A stretch of 64,000 bases of DNA, taken from Bordetella flabilis. GTDB lineage: Bacteria > Pseudomonadota > Gammaproteobacteria > Burkholderiales > Burkholderiaceae_B. Within the stretch, counting starts at the first letter, position 1. Each line of letters begins with the position of its first letter. Of the stretch, positions 1 to 8,986 are shown in pieces. The DNA lies in contig NZ_CP016172.1 in assembly GCF_001676725.1 (NCBI RefSeq), positions 248,001 through 312,000 of the forward strand, given 5' to 3'. The notes beneath the pieces were generated by a model. The model did no database searches. It saw only the letters and a program-made list of their open reading frames with translations, and was not told the DNA's origin. A program made the translations under genes and the position numbers.

Positions 1-243
1 CTGGTGCCGCGCGAACGGTTCGAGATGGATTCGCCCGACGGCATCGCCATGCTGGTCGGCCGCGGGCTGGGGATTTCGCTGGTGCCGGACTGCTACGCCC
101 CGGGCACCCTGCCCGCCAGCGTGGTGGCGGTGCCGCTGCCGGGCAGCCGGCTGGCGCGGCGCCTGGGCATGTTGTGGCCGGCCGGCTCCCCGTATGGGCG
201 CCTGTTCGAAAGCCTGACCGGCCCGGCCAGCGCGAGTGCCTAG
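1..243 (+). CDS. LysR-family transcriptional regulator, C-terminal fragment
   Basis: The reading frame is open from the first base and ends in TAG, giving about 80 residues of a protein that begins outside the window. The stretch MLVGRGLGISLVPD followed by a PLPG segment and an arginine-rich end is typical of the last third of the LysR effector-binding domain, where the inducer pocket closes. The helix-turn-helix is not in the window. Its stop overlaps the stop of the convergent psiF-like gene by two bases. The family call is fairly safe; the target genes cannot be told. Confidence 0.8.
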   Translation: MVPRERFEMDSPDGIAMLVGRGLGISLVPDCYAPGTLPASVVAVPLPGSRLARRLGMLWPAGSPYGRLFESLTGPASASA

Positions 244-563
244 CTCTTGCCCTTCAGGCAACTGCTCATGAAGGCCTTGCGCTGGTCGCCGGCGAGCGAC
301 TGCTTGCCGGCCTGGGCGTTGCAGTCCTTCATCCGCTGCTGCTGCGGCGTCAGGCTGGCGGCCGGTTTTTCGCCTTTCAGGCAGCTGCTCATGGACGATT
401 TATAGTCGTCGCCGGTCTTGCCCTTGTTCGCGGCGCTGCATTCGGCCATGCGCTGCTGCTGCGGCGTCGGCGTCTTGGCCGGCGATGTCTGGGCGAGGGC
501 GGCCGAGGCGCTGAATGCCAGGGCGGACGCGGCAAGGATCAGGGTGCGATTGCGGAAAAGCAT
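240..563 (-). CDS. psiF: PsiF-family small periplasmic protein
   Basis: This 107-residue protein starts with a signal peptide (MLFRNRTLILAASALAFSASAALA) and carries two copies of the PsiF repeat, recognisable as TPQQQRMAECSAANKGKTG and LTPQQQRMKDCNAQAGK, each followed by a SSCLKGE/K motif. PsiF is named for phosphate-starvation induction in E. coli, but its biochemical role is unknown. The start at 563 has a good GGAGG ribosome binding site; the open frame upstream is spurious. It is convergent with the LysR fragment. Phosphate regulation here is family knowledge only, as no clear Pho box was recognised. Confidence 0.85.
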   Translation of the reverse strand: MLFRNRTLILAASALAFSASAALAQTSPAKTPTPQQQRMAECSAANKGKTGDDYKSSMSSCLKGEKPAASLTPQQQRMKDCNAQAGKQSLAGDQRKAFMSSCLKGKS

Positions 564-997
564 GATGTCCTCCGGATAGGGCGGCGGGCGGTCATGGCGC
601 CCGTGCTGCCGCGCGATTGTCCCGTGACCCTGCACACGCCGGCGCGGTCCGCCGGTGCGCGCATCATGGTCCAAAGCGTCGCGGCTCGCAAGAGGCATCG
701 CGATGCCGGCCCGGGAGGGCCCGCCGCGCCGTGCGCGCATCGGCTTGCCCCCGGACCGGCCGTCCGGCCGCGCGCTCCGTCGCGCCCGCGGCGTTGCGGG
801 ATGTCCCTAGGTTGCCGCTGCGATCACCCCCCACTTAGCATTGCCGCACCTCGCGGCGATGGCCCGCCCGGGCGATGCGCGTATCCGGGCGGTCCTGGCC
901 ATCAACCCATCGGGCTCGCCAGAAGCCCGGACGCGATGGCCCGCGCCGAACCGCGGCCCGGCCATCCGGCGTTTCTTCTATAGATAGAGGACCACCC
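564..997. other. Gene-free region with a 14-bp palindrome
   Basis: These 434 bp lie between the divergent psiF-like gene and the amino-acid transporter. No convincing coding sequence is seen. A perfect palindrome, GGCATCGCGATGCC, sits at 694-707, and an inverted repeat CCGGAC/GTCCGG at 751-767. Either could be a regulator site or simply a product of high GC. No clear sigma-70 promoter could be assigned by eye. Confidence 0.4.
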
Positions 998-1759
998 ATG
1001 AAGCTGAGATCCATCGCCGTATCCGCGCTGGCCGCGCTGTCCTTGACCGCCGCGGCCGTGGCAAATGCCCAGACCGTGGTGAAAGTGGGGTCCACGCCCA
1101 CCGGCAGCCCCTTCACCTTCCTGGACACCAAGACCAATAGCATCGAAGGCGTCATGGTGGACATCATCAAGGCGGTCGGCAAGCAGGCCGGCTTCGAGGT
1201 GCAGATCGAGCCGATGGCGTTCTCCGCGCTGATCGGCTCGCTGACCTCCAAGCGCATCGACCTGGTCTCGGCCGCGATGTTCATCACGCCGCAACGGCAG
1301 CAGGTGGTCAGTTTTTCCGACCCTGTGTACACCTACGGCGAAGGGCTGATGGTGCCGAAGAGCGACACCAAGCAATACAAGTCCTTCGACGATATGAAAG
1401 GCATGACGGTGGGCGTGCAGGTGGGCACCGCCTTTGTCGAGCCTATCCAGAAAAGCGGCGTCTTCAAGGAGGTCAAGCTGTACGACAATCCGCCGGACAT
1501 GATGCGCGACGCCAACGCAGGCCGCATCCAGGGCGGCTTCATGGACTACCCGATCGCCGCGTACACCCTGAAGCAGGGCAACTATCCCAACCTGCACATG
1601 GTCGACAGCTACCAGCCCAAGGTCACCGGCAGCGTGGGCATCGCCGCGCGCAAGGACGACACGGAGCTGGTCAACAAGGTGAACGCCGCGCTGAAGGTCC
1701 TGAAGGCCAACGGAACGCTCGACGGCATTCTGAAGAAGTGGGGCCTGAACGGCGCGTGA
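998..1759 (+). CDS. Polar amino-acid ABC transporter, periplasmic binding protein
   Basis: A 253-residue family-3 solute-binding protein with a cleavable signal peptide (residues 1-24, ending ANA). The mature start VVKVGSTPTGSPFTFLD and the segment EGVMVDIIKAVGKQAGFEVQ are classic for the PBPb fold, followed by the SFSDPVYTYGEGLMV hinge region and a C-terminal LKANGTLDGILKKWG. It captures an amino acid or related amine in the periplasm for the permease and ATPase that follow. The start at 998 has GAGG eight bases upstream; the longer frame beginning at 875 encodes no signal peptide at its end. Substrate not determinable. Confidence 0.9.
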   Translation: MKLRSIAVSALAALSLTAAAVANAQTVVKVGSTPTGSPFTFLDTKTNSIEGVMVDIIKAVGKQAGFEVQIEPMAFSALIGSLTSKRIDLVSAAMFITPQRQQVVSFSDPVYTYGEGLMVPKSDTKQYKSFDDMKGMTVGVQVGTAFVEPIQKSGVFKEVKLYDNPPDMMRDANAGRIQGGFMDYPIAAYTLKQGNYPNLHMVDSYQPKVTGSVGIAARKDDTELVNKVNAALKVLKANGTLDGILKKWGLNGA

Positions 1760-1787
1760 ACGCCGGGGACCAAGGGGAGGAGTCGGG

Positions 1788-2444
1788 ATGTTAGGGCAAT
1801 TTTTTCAGGACTCGGCGGAATACCTCCCCATCCTGCTGCAGGGCGCCAAGCTGACCATCCTGGTCACCGCCGGCTCGCTGGCGCTGTCGACCTTGCTGGG
1901 CCTGGTATGGGCGCTGATGCGGGTGTCGGGCATCAAGGCCCTGGCCAAGTTCAGCGCGGGACTGATCAATGTGCTGCGTGGCATCCCGATTATCGTCCTG
2001 CTGTTCTATATCTATTTCGTCATGCCGGACGCCGGCCTTTCGCTGACGGCGGTGCAGGCCGCCATCATCGGCCTGGGCATCGCCTATTCCGCCTACCAGG
2101 CGGAGAATTTCCGCGCCGGCATCGAGGCCATCGACCGCGGCCAGATCGAGGCGGCCATGGCGATGGGCATGAGCTGGAGCCTGACCATGCGCCGCGTGGT
2201 GCTGCCGCAGGCCGTGCGCATCGTGCTGCCGCCCTACGGGAACATCATGATCATGATGTTGAAGGACTCCTCGCAGGCCTCGACGATCACGGTGGCCGAA
2301 CTGGCGCTGCAAGGCAAGCTGATCGCGGTGTCTACCTTCAAGAACGCGACCGTATTCACGCTGGTCGCGCTGATGTACCTGGTGATGTGCGTGCCGTTGA
2401 TCCTGTTCGTGCGCCACCTCGAAAAGAGGAATGCAGTCAAATGA
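1788..2444 (+). CDS. Amino-acid ABC transporter permease (HisM/GlnP family)
   Basis: A 218-residue inner-membrane permease with about five hydrophobic segments. The EAA loop that docks the ATPase is visible as [24 protein letters not shown], and [19 protein letters not shown] is the conserved HisMQ-family segment. Only one permease gene is present, so it probably works as a homodimer. A strong AAGGGGAGG ribosome binding site precedes the ATG. The stop overlaps the next ATG (ATGA), pointing to translational coupling with the ATPase. Confidence 0.92.
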   Translation: MLGQFFQDSAEYLPILLQGAKLTILVTAGSLALSTLLGLVWALMRVSGIKALAKFSAGLINVLRGIPIIVLLFYIYFVMPDAGLSLTAVQAAIIGLGIAYSAYQAENFRAGIEAIDRGQIEAAMAMGMSWSLTMRRVVLPQAVRIVLPPYGNIMIMMLKDSSQASTITVAELALQGKLIAVSTFKNATVFTLVALMYLVMCVPLILFVRHLEKRNAVK

Positions 2445-3172
2445 TCGTCATGCGGGGCGTGCGCAAGCGTTTCGGGGCGCTGGAGGTATTGAAGGGCATC
2501 GACGCCGAGGTCGCCAAGGGCGAGGTGGTCTGCGTGATCGGGCCGTCGGGTTCGGGCAAGTCGACGATACTGCGCTGTATCAACGGCCTGGAGCGCTACG
2601 AGGAAGGCGAGATCGCCATCGATGGCCAGCGCGTGGACAGCAATGCCGCGTCCATCGTCTCGATCCGTACCCAGGTGGCCATGGTATTCCAGCGCTTCAA
2701 TCTGTTCCCGCACCGCACGGCGCTGGAGAACGTGATCGAGGGCGCCATCCACGTCAAGGGCGAAGCGCGCGGGCCCGCCACCGAACGCGGGCAGGCCCTG
2801 CTTGCCAGCGTGGGCCTGGCCGACAAGGCGCAGGCCTATCCTGCCCAATTGTCCGGCGGGCAGCAGCAGCGCGTGGCCATCGCGCGGGCGCTGGCCATGC
2901 AGCCCAAGGCCATCCTGTTCGACGAGCCGACCTCGGCGCTGGACCCGGAACTGGTGGGCGATGTGCTGGGCGTAATGCGCAAGCTGGCCGAGGCCGGCAT
3001 GACCATGGTCGTCGTCACGCACGAAATCAGCTTCGCCCGCGAGGTGGCCGACCGCGTCCTGTTCCTCGACGGCGGGGTGGTGGTGGAAGAGGGGCCGGCG
3101 CGCGAGGTGTTGAATCATCCCCAGCATCCCCGCACGCAGGATTTCCTGCGCCGCGTGCTGCATCCCATGTAA
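2441..3172 (+). CDS. Amino-acid ABC transporter ATP-binding protein (GlnQ/HisP type)
   Basis: A 243-residue ATPase that energises the amino-acid importer. It has Walker [10 protein letters not shown], the Q-loop FQRFNLFPH, signature [15 protein letters not shown], Walker [13 protein letters not shown] and the H-loop VVVTHE, all intact. The start is the ATG that overlaps the permease stop. The much longer upstream frame is a shadow of the permease. Ten bases downstream begins the FAD oxidoreductase, making a four-gene operon. Confidence 0.94.
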   Translation: MIVMRGVRKRFGALEVLKGIDAEVAKGEVVCVIGPSGSGKSTILRCINGLERYEEGEIAIDGQRVDSNAASIVSIRTQVAMVFQRFNLFPHRTALENVIEGAIHVKGEARGPATERGQALLASVGLADKAQAYPAQLSGGQQQRVAIARALAMQPKAILFDEPTSALDPELVGDVLGVMRKLAEAGMTMVVVTHEISFAREVADRVLFLDGGVVVEEGPAREVLNHPQHPRTQDFLRRVLHPM

Positions 3173-3182
3173 GGCCTCAGCC

Positions 3183-4472
3183 ATGCCGCAGGAACCCTTT
3201 CCGCTTGCGCCGTCATTGTGGGCAGCCACCGCGGCGCCCGCGCCCGCGACCGTGCCGTTGCAGGAATCCACGCGCGCGGACGTGCTGGTGATCGGCGCCG
3301 GATACGCGGGTCTCAGCACCGCGCTGCACCTGGCCGAGCGCGGCGTGGACGCCCTGGTGCTGGAAGCCCGCGAGATCGGCTTCGGGGGCTCCGGCCGGAA
3401 CGGCGGACAAGTCATTCCCGGCCTGAAATACGATCCCGACGAGCTCATGGCACGCTACGGTCCGGAGCGCGGAGCGCAGGTCCTGCGCTTCGCGGCAGGC
3501 ACGGCCGACGCGGTGTTCGACCTGATCGAACGGCATGGCATGGACGTGCCGCGCGTGCGCGCGGGCTGGATCCAGGGCGCGCATACCCGCGCGGCGCTGG
3601 AGCTGGCGCAGCGCCGCGCGGCGCAATGGACCCGGCACGGGGCCGATGTCCAGGCGCTGGATCGCGCGCAGGTTGCCGCGCGGCTGGGCACCGGCAAGTA
3701 CCTGGGCGGCTGGCTCGACCGCCGTGCCGGCACCATCCAGCCGCTGAGCTACGTGCGCGGACTGGCGCGCGCCGCCATGCGGGCCGGCGCACGCCTGCAT
3801 ACGGACAGCCCGGTGCGCGCACTGCGCCGCGAGGCCGGCAAATGGGTGGCGGCCACGGCGTCCGGCGCCACGGTGACGGCGGACCGGGTGATCCTGTGCA
3901 CCAATGCCTATGGCGCGGACCTGTGGCCGGGCCTGAAGCCGACCATCATCGACGCCAATACCTTCCAGGTGGCCACGCAGCCGCTGCCGGACGACGTGCG
4001 CGCCAGCATCCTGCCGCAGGGCCAGGTGTGCTCGGACACGCGCAACCTGCTGCTGTACTTCCGCCTGGACCACCAGGGCCGGTTGTTGATGGGCGGGCGC
4101 GGGCCCTTCCGCGAGCCGAAGGGCCCGCAGGACTGGCGCCACCTCGAGCGCGTGATGGTGAAGATGTTTCCGCAGGTCGCCGGCATTCCTTTCGAATACC
4201 GCTGGTGCGGCCGGGTGGCCATCACGCGCGACTACCTGCCGCACCTGCACGAACCGGCGCCGGGCGTGCTGATCGACATCGGTTGCCAGGGGCGCGGCGT
4301 GGGGCTGCAGACCGCCATGGGACAGGCCATGGCGCGGTACGTGGCGGAGGGCGACCAGGCCGCCTTGCCCGTCCCGCTCACGCCGATCAAGCCTTTTCCG
4401 CTGTATGGCTTGCGACGCGTCTATGTGAACGCGGTCGTGACCTGGTACCGGCTGACGGACGGAGGCGTTTGA
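3183..4472 (+). CDS. FAD-dependent amine/amino-acid oxidoreductase (DadA/PuuB-like)
   Basis: A 429-residue DAO-family flavoenzyme. The Rossmann motif VIGAGYAGLSTALHLAERG (residues 36-54) with Glu61 binds FAD. The FGGSGRNGGQ motif is characteristic of the gamma-glutamylputrescine oxidase/OrdL group, and a C-terminal GCQGRGVGLQTAMGQ closes the FAD site. It probably oxidises a C-N bond in an amino acid or polyamine conjugate. Its position directly after the ABC genes suggests that it acts on the imported compound. No transmembrane segment is seen. Subfamily assignment within DAO is uncertain. Confidence 0.88.
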   Translation: MPQEPFPLAPSLWAATAAPAPATVPLQESTRADVLVIGAGYAGLSTALHLAERGVDALVLEAREIGFGGSGRNGGQVIPGLKYDPDELMARYGPERGAQVLRFAAGTADAVFDLIERHGMDVPRVRAGWIQGAHTRAALELAQRRAAQWTRHGADVQALDRAQVAARLGTGKYLGGWLDRRAGTIQPLSYVRGLARAAMRAGARLHTDSPVRALRREAGKWVAATASGATVTADRVILCTNAYGADLWPGLKPTIIDANTFQVATQPLPDDVRASILPQGQVCSDTRNLLLYFRLDHQGRLLMGGRGPFREPKGPQDWRHLERVMVKMFPQVAGIPFEYRWCGRVAITRDYLPHLHEPAPGVLIDIGCQGRGVGLQTAMGQAMARYVAEGDQAALPVPLTPIKPFPLYGLRRVYVNAVVTWYRLTDGGV

Positions 4473-4580
4473 GCCCTGCGCCGCCGTCCGATGCGAGGGC
4501 GGTCTTCCGCAGCGGGCGGCGGCGTCCGGATGCGGTGCGGCGGGCCGCCGCCCGGTTGTCCTTTTCCACGCCCCGGGTGC

Positions 4581-4601
4581 TACCCGGCCGCTGGCCGGGT
4601 A
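4581..4601. other. Hairpin with 9-bp perfect arms between two operons
   Basis: TACCCGGCC at 4581-4589 and GGCCGGGTA at 4593-4601 are perfect complements around a 3-base loop. No T-run follows on either strand, so it is not a canonical intrinsic terminator. It could end the upstream amino-acid operon with help, or act in the leader of the next one. The rest of the 4473-4739 gap shows no gene. Confidence 0.4.
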
Positions 4602-4739
4602 CCGACGCCTGCCTATTGAGGTTAACCATTATTCCAGGCGGCGAACAACCTTCCTAAGATGAGGCTCCCATTGCCGGCCTTCGTCTTATTCGCGGGACCC
4701 CTTCCCGCCATGCCGGTGACCCTGCATCGAGGAACGCTT

Positions 4740-5603
4740 TTGGCGACGACAGCTACTCCCGCGATGGATGCGGAACGCCAGATGACGCGGCGCCGCGGCC
4801 CCATCCCCTGGGCGCGCACCCTGCATCGCGCCTTCGTCGCGCTGATGTATTTCTTCATGCTGTGCCCGCTGATCTTCGTGGTCTGGCTGAGTTTCTTCAA
4901 GGACGCGATCCTGTACTTCCCGCCGTCCGGCTACACGCTGCAGTGGTACCTCAAGGCCTGGGACAACGACGCCTTCGCCAACGGCTTCCTGTTCAGCCTG
5001 CAGGTCGCCCTGCTGGCCGCCGCGTGCGGCGTGGCGGTCGGCGTCATGGCGGCCCTGGGCATCATCCGGTACCGCTTCGCGGGCGCGGCGTGGGTCAATA
5101 CGGTGCTGCTTTCGCCACTGCTGGTGCCGGGCATCGTCGCCGGCATCGCCATCTACCTGTTCTACCTGCGTGCCGAGAACCTGCTGGACATGGATGTGGT
5201 CGGCACCTATGGCGGGCTGGTCATCGCCCATGTCTGCCTGACCATCCCGTGGACCGTGCGCCTGGTATCGGCCAGCATGGCGGGCCTGGATCCGTCCATC
5301 GAGGAAGCCGCGCGCAACCTGGGCGCCAGCGGCCGCGTGGCCTTCCTGCGCATCACCCTGCCGATGCTGCGGCCGGCCATCGTGGCGGCCGCGCTGTTCA
5401 GCTTCATCGTGTCCTTCGAAAACCTGGAATTGTCCCTGTCGCTGGTGGGACCGGGCCGCACCACGCTGCCCATCGCCATCATGCAATACCTGGAATTCAA
5501 CCTGGACCCGACCATCGCGGCCGTGTCGTCCGTGCAGATCGTGCTGCTGGGAATCATCATGCTGGTGACCGATCGCTTCGTAAAACTAAGCCAGGTAGTG
5601 TGA
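4740..5603 (+). CDS. Spermidine/putrescine-type ABC transporter permease (PotC-like)
   Basis: An inner-membrane permease of about 287 residues with six hydrophobic segments. The EAA loop reads SIEEAARNLGASGRVAFLRITLPML. PotC-like features are the final domain with FENLELSLSLVGPG and the order ahead of the ATPase. I chose TTG at 4740 because GAGGAA lies five bases upstream. An ATG at 4659 would add 27 unconserved residues, and an ATG at 4764 lacks a ribosome binding site. It forms the translocation channel with the second permease at 6658. Confidence 0.85.
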   Translation: MATTATPAMDAERQMTRRRGPIPWARTLHRAFVALMYFFMLCPLIFVVWLSFFKDAILYFPPSGYTLQWYLKAWDNDAFANGFLFSLQVALLAAACGVAVGVMAALGIIRYRFAGAAWVNTVLLSPLLVPGIVAGIAIYLFYLRAENLLDMDVVGTYGGLVIAHVCLTIPWTVRLVSASMAGLDPSIEEAARNLGASGRVAFLRITLPMLRPAIVAAALFSFIVSFENLELSLSLVGPGRTTLPIAIMQYLEFNLDPTIAAVSSVQIVLLGIIMLVTDRFVKLSQVV

Positions 5604-5608
5604 GCGTC

Positions 5609-6661
5609 ATGGCCCAGGTCGCACTCGAAAATCTGCACAAGCAGTTCGGCTCCGCCGTCGCGGTGGCCGACTTTTCCCTGGATATCGCCGACGGCGAACT
5701 GGTGACCTTCCTGGGGCCGAGCGGTTGCGGCAAGACCACCACCCTGCGCATGATCGCCGGCTTCATCGAGCCATCCGCGGGCACCATACGGATCGGCGGC
5801 AAGGACGTGACGTCGCTGCCCGTGCACAAGCGCGACACCGGCATGGTGTTCCAGCGCTATGCGCTTTTCCCGCACATGACGGTGGCGCAGAACATTGCGT
5901 TCGGCCTGGAGATGCACAAGGTGCCGGCCGGCGAGCGCGACGCGCGCATCCGCGAGGTCCTGGACATGGTGCGCATGACGGCGCTGCGCGACCGCTATCC
6001 GCGCCAGTTGTCGGGCGGCCAGCAGCAGCGGGTTGCCATTGCGCGTGCGCTGGCCATCCAGCCCAAGGTGTTCCTGCTGGACGAACCGCTGTCCAACCTG
6101 GACGCCAAGCTGCGCCTCGAAGTACGGGAGGAAATCCGCGCCCTGCAGCGGCGTCTGGGGCTGACGACCATCTTCGTGACGCACGACCAGGAAGAGGCCC
6201 TTGCCATCGCCGACCGCATGGCCATCATGCATGACGGCAAGGTGCAGCAGGTGGGCACGCCGCAGGCGCTGTACGAGCGCCCCGCGAACCTGTTCGTGGC
6301 CGACTTCCTGGGCAAGATGAATTTCTTCAAGGGCAATCTGGCGGAGCGGGGGATATTCGGCACGGCGAGCGGGGCTCGCATCCACGTGGAGGACGGGCCG
6401 GCGGCCGCCGCGCATATGGGCGTGCGCCCGGAACGGGTGCGCCTGGCGTCCGCGCCCAGCGGCCGCAACGCCCTGCCGGGCGCGGTGGAGTCCACCGTCT
6501 ACATGGGCGCCCAGCTGGAGGTCCGCGTCAAGCTGGAAAGCGGCGAGGCGATCTGCTGCCAACTGCCCAACAGCGCCGGGCACGATGGCGCGTCGACCCG
6601 CATCGGGTCACGCGTGTACGCCTGCTTCGAGCCGGCGGATTGCGTGATGTTCGCACCATGA
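5609..6661 (+). CDS. Spermidine/putrescine-type ABC transporter ATP-binding protein (PotA-like)
   Basis: A 350-residue ATPase with Walker A GPSGCGKTT, signature [15 protein letters not shown], Walker B VFLLDEPLSNLDAKLR and H-loop FVTHDQEEALAIADR. The C-terminal third (about residues 240-350) is the TOBE regulatory domain seen in PotA and FbpC, with the GVRPERVRL motif. The ATG at 5609 is preferred; a GTG at 5600 overlapping the permease stop is the alternative. Its stop overlaps the next permease (ATGA). The substrate class cannot be told from the ATPase alone. Confidence 0.92.
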   Translation: MAQVALENLHKQFGSAVAVADFSLDIADGELVTFLGPSGCGKTTTLRMIAGFIEPSAGTIRIGGKDVTSLPVHKRDTGMVFQRYALFPHMTVAQNIAFGLEMHKVPAGERDARIREVLDMVRMTALRDRYPRQLSGGQQQRVAIARALAIQPKVFLLDEPLSNLDAKLRLEVREEIRALQRRLGLTTIFVTHDQEEALAIADRMAIMHDGKVQQVGTPQALYERPANLFVADFLGKMNFFKGNLAERGIFGTASGARIHVEDGPAAAAHMGVRPERVRLASAPSGRNALPGAVESTVYMGAQLEVRVKLESGEAICCQLPNSAGHDGASTRIGSRVYACFEPADCVMFAP

Positions 6662-7554
6662 GCGCCACCGTGATGCGACCGGCCTTGGGCGGCGCCCGCC
6701 AGTCGCGCGGGATGGGCGCCGGCCTGGCCTTCCCGGCGTCCCTGGTGGTGATCGTCGTCATCATGGTGCCCCTGCTGATGCTGGCGCGGTACAGCTTCAA
6801 CCATTTCGATCCGGCCGAAATGATGCAGCAGGCCTTTACCGGCGAAAACTATGTGCGGTTTTTCGCGGATCCCTATTACCGCGGCGTTTTCATGACGACG
6901 ATAGGCGTGGCCGCGCTGTGTACCGTGCTGGCCCTGGTGCTGGGATTTCCGGTGGCGTACTTCCTGGCCAAGACGACCAGCCGCTACAAGAGCCTGTTCA
7001 TCATCCTGCTGGTCTTCCCCCTGCTGGTCGGCAATGTCGTGCGCGCGGCGGGGTGGATGGTGATATTGGGCAATGCCGGCGTGGTGAACACGGTGCTGAA
7101 GGGCCTGGGCCTGGTCACGGAGTCCGTGCAACTGATGTACACGCCGGCCGCCGTGGTGATCGGCACGACGGCCGTGGTGATGCCATACCTGATCCTGACC
7201 CTGCAAAGCGTGCTGGAAGGCATCGACTTTTCGGTGGAAGAAGCGGCGCGCAACCTGGGCGCCGATTTCTTCACCACCTTCCGGCGCGTGGTGCTGCCCA
7301 TCGCGGCGCCCGGCGTCGCGGCGGGCACCATGCTGGTGTTCATCCTGTGCATGAACGCCTACGCCACGCCGGTGCTGCTGGGCGGCACGGGACTGACCAT
7401 GATGGCGCCTGCCCTGTACGACCAGATCACGCGGGCATCGAACTGGCCCTTCGGGTCCGCCATGGCGCTGATCCTGGTGTGCGCCACGCTGGTCATGGCC
7501 GTGCTGTCGAACTGGCTGATCCACCGCCGCTATGTGCGCACCATGTCGTCCTGA
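6658..7554 (+). CDS. Spermidine/putrescine-type ABC transporter permease (PotB-like)
   Basis: A 298-residue permease with six hydrophobic segments. It has the long first periplasmic loop (YSFNHFDPAEMMQQAFTGENYVRFFADPYY) typical of PotB-type subunits and the EAA loop SVEEAARNLGADFFTTFRRVVLPIA. The start is the ATG overlapping the ATPase stop. It pairs with the permease at 4740 as a heterodimer. The gene is followed after 36 bp by the first amidohydrolase, so transport and hydrolysis look co-transcribed. Confidence 0.92.
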   Translation: MSATVMRPALGGARQSRGMGAGLAFPASLVVIVVIMVPLLMLARYSFNHFDPAEMMQQAFTGENYVRFFADPYYRGVFMTTIGVAALCTVLALVLGFPVAYFLAKTTSRYKSLFIILLVFPLLVGNVVRAAGWMVILGNAGVVNTVLKGLGLVTESVQLMYTPAAVVIGTTAVVMPYLILTLQSVLEGIDFSVEEAARNLGADFFTTFRRVVLPIAAPGVAAGTMLVFILCMNAYATPVLLGGTGLTMMAPALYDQITRASNWPFGSAMALILVCATLVMAVLSNWLIHRRYVRTMSS

Positions 7555-7590
7555 ACCGAATTCCCCACGCGATACGCTACGGAGCCCCGC

Positions 7591-8838
7591 ATGACTTCCA
7601 TCCTGTTCCAGAACGCGACCTTGCTCGACCCGGCCTTGCCCGACCTGCAGGAGGGTATGCATGTGCTCGTGGAAGGCGGCGCCGTCAAGGAGGTCTCCGA
7701 CCGGCCGCTGCAGTCGTCCAGCGCGCGCGCCATCGACCTGCGTGGCCGTACCTTGATGCCTGGCCTGATCGACCTGCACGTCCACGTGCTGGCCACCCAG
7801 TTGAACCTGAGTACGCAAGGCGTGTTGCCCGATGCGCTGGTGATGATGCGCGCCGTGCCCATCATGGCGGCCATGCTGCGCCGGGGTTTCACGACCGTGC
7901 GTGACGCCGGCGGCGCGGGCTGGGGCCTGAAGTGCGCGGTGGAGGAAGGCACGGTCGTGGGGCCGCGGCTGTTCATCTCCGGGCACGCCATCAGCCAGAC
8001 CGGGGGCCATGGCGATCCACGGCCGCGCTCCGACCACCTGCGGCCCATGAGCTTCTGCGGCTGCTGCTTTCGCGCCGGCGACATCGGCCGCGTGGCCGAC
8101 GGAGTCGACGAGGTGCGCAAGGCTGTGCGCCAGGAATTGCAGATGGGCGCGGACCAGATCAAGATCATGGCTTCGGGCGGCGTGGCTTCGCCGACCGACC
8201 CCATCGCCGCCTTCGGCTATGCCGAGGACGAGATCCGCGCCATCGTCGCCGAGGCCGCAGGCCGCCAGACCTATGTGATGGCGCACGCCTACACCGCCCA
8301 GGCGATCTCGCGCGCCGTCGCCAATGGCGTACGCACCATCGAGCATGGCAACCTGGTGGACGAGGCGGCCGCCGCCCTGATGGCCGAGCGCGGCGCCTAC
8401 GTGGTGCCCACGCTGATCACCTACGAGGCCTTGGCCAACGAGGGCGCCGACTATGGCCTGCCGGCCGACAGCGTGGCCAAGATCGCCACGGTGCGCACCG
8501 CGGGCCTGCATTCGCTGGAAATCTACAAGCGCGCGGGCGTGAAGATGGGCTATGGCTCCGATCTGCTGGGTCCTTCGCAGCGGCTGCAAAGCGACGAGTT
8601 CCGGCTGCGTGCGCAGGTGCTGACGCCGCGCGAGGTCATCCAGAGCGCCACCACGATCGCGGCGGAGGTCTTGAACATGCGGGATCGGCTGGGACGCATC
8701 GTGCCGGGGGCCATGGCGGACATGCTGGTGGTGGATGGCAACCCTTACCGCGACGTGTCCTGCCTGCTGGGGCAGGGTGACCATATCGGGCTGGTCATGA
8801 AGGACGGGAAGATCTTCCATGACGCATTGGCGGCCTGA
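7591..8838 (+). CDS. Metal-dependent amidohydrolase (imidazolonepropionase/prolidase-like)
   Basis: A 415-residue member of the amidohydrolase superfamily (COG1228 type). The metal site is intact: GLIDLHVHVL gives the HxH pair (His63, His65), DQIKIMASGGV the candidate bridging Lys, VMAHAYT and TIEHGNLV two further His ligands, and GYGSDLLGP the catalytic Asp. The N- and C-terminal beta-strands form the usual small sandwich domain, ending with the DMLVVDGNPYRD motif. Expected to hydrolyse a C-N bond, such as a cyclic amide or a dipeptide with an unusual residue. GGAG precedes the ATG. No signal peptide, so cytoplasmic. Confidence 0.88.
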   Translation: MTSILFQNATLLDPALPDLQEGMHVLVEGGAVKEVSDRPLQSSSARAIDLRGRTLMPGLIDLHVHVLATQLNLSTQGVLPDALVMMRAVPIMAAMLRRGFTTVRDAGGAGWGLKCAVEEGTVVGPRLFISGHAISQTGGHGDPRPRSDHLRPMSFCGCCFRAGDIGRVADGVDEVRKAVRQELQMGADQIKIMASGGVASPTDPIAAFGYAEDEIRAIVAEAAGRQTYVMAHAYTAQAISRAVANGVRTIEHGNLVDEAAAALMAERGAYVVPTLITYEALANEGADYGLPADSVAKIATVRTAGLHSLEIYKRAGVKMGYGSDLLGPSQRLQSDEFRLRAQVLTPREVIQSATTIAAEVLNMRDRLGRIVPGAMADMLVVDGNPYRDVSCLLGQGDHIGLVMKDGKIFHDALAA

Positions 8839-8986
8839 ACGGGAAGCTGGCGTATCCCGGTCCGCAACATGAGACTACGCCGCCGACTACCCCGCGCCAC
8901 TGCATTGCACACTGCATCGCCCACTACGTCGCCCACGATCCGGCCCGCGACGTACCCGACTGCCCAGCCCACTACGGAGCGCCAGC

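Noticed and set aside
8898..8976. Short repeats CACTGCAT and GCCCACTACG between the two amidohydrolases
   Set aside because: Only two copies each, irregularly spaced, in a 148-bp spacer. Probably drift rather than a regulated site.
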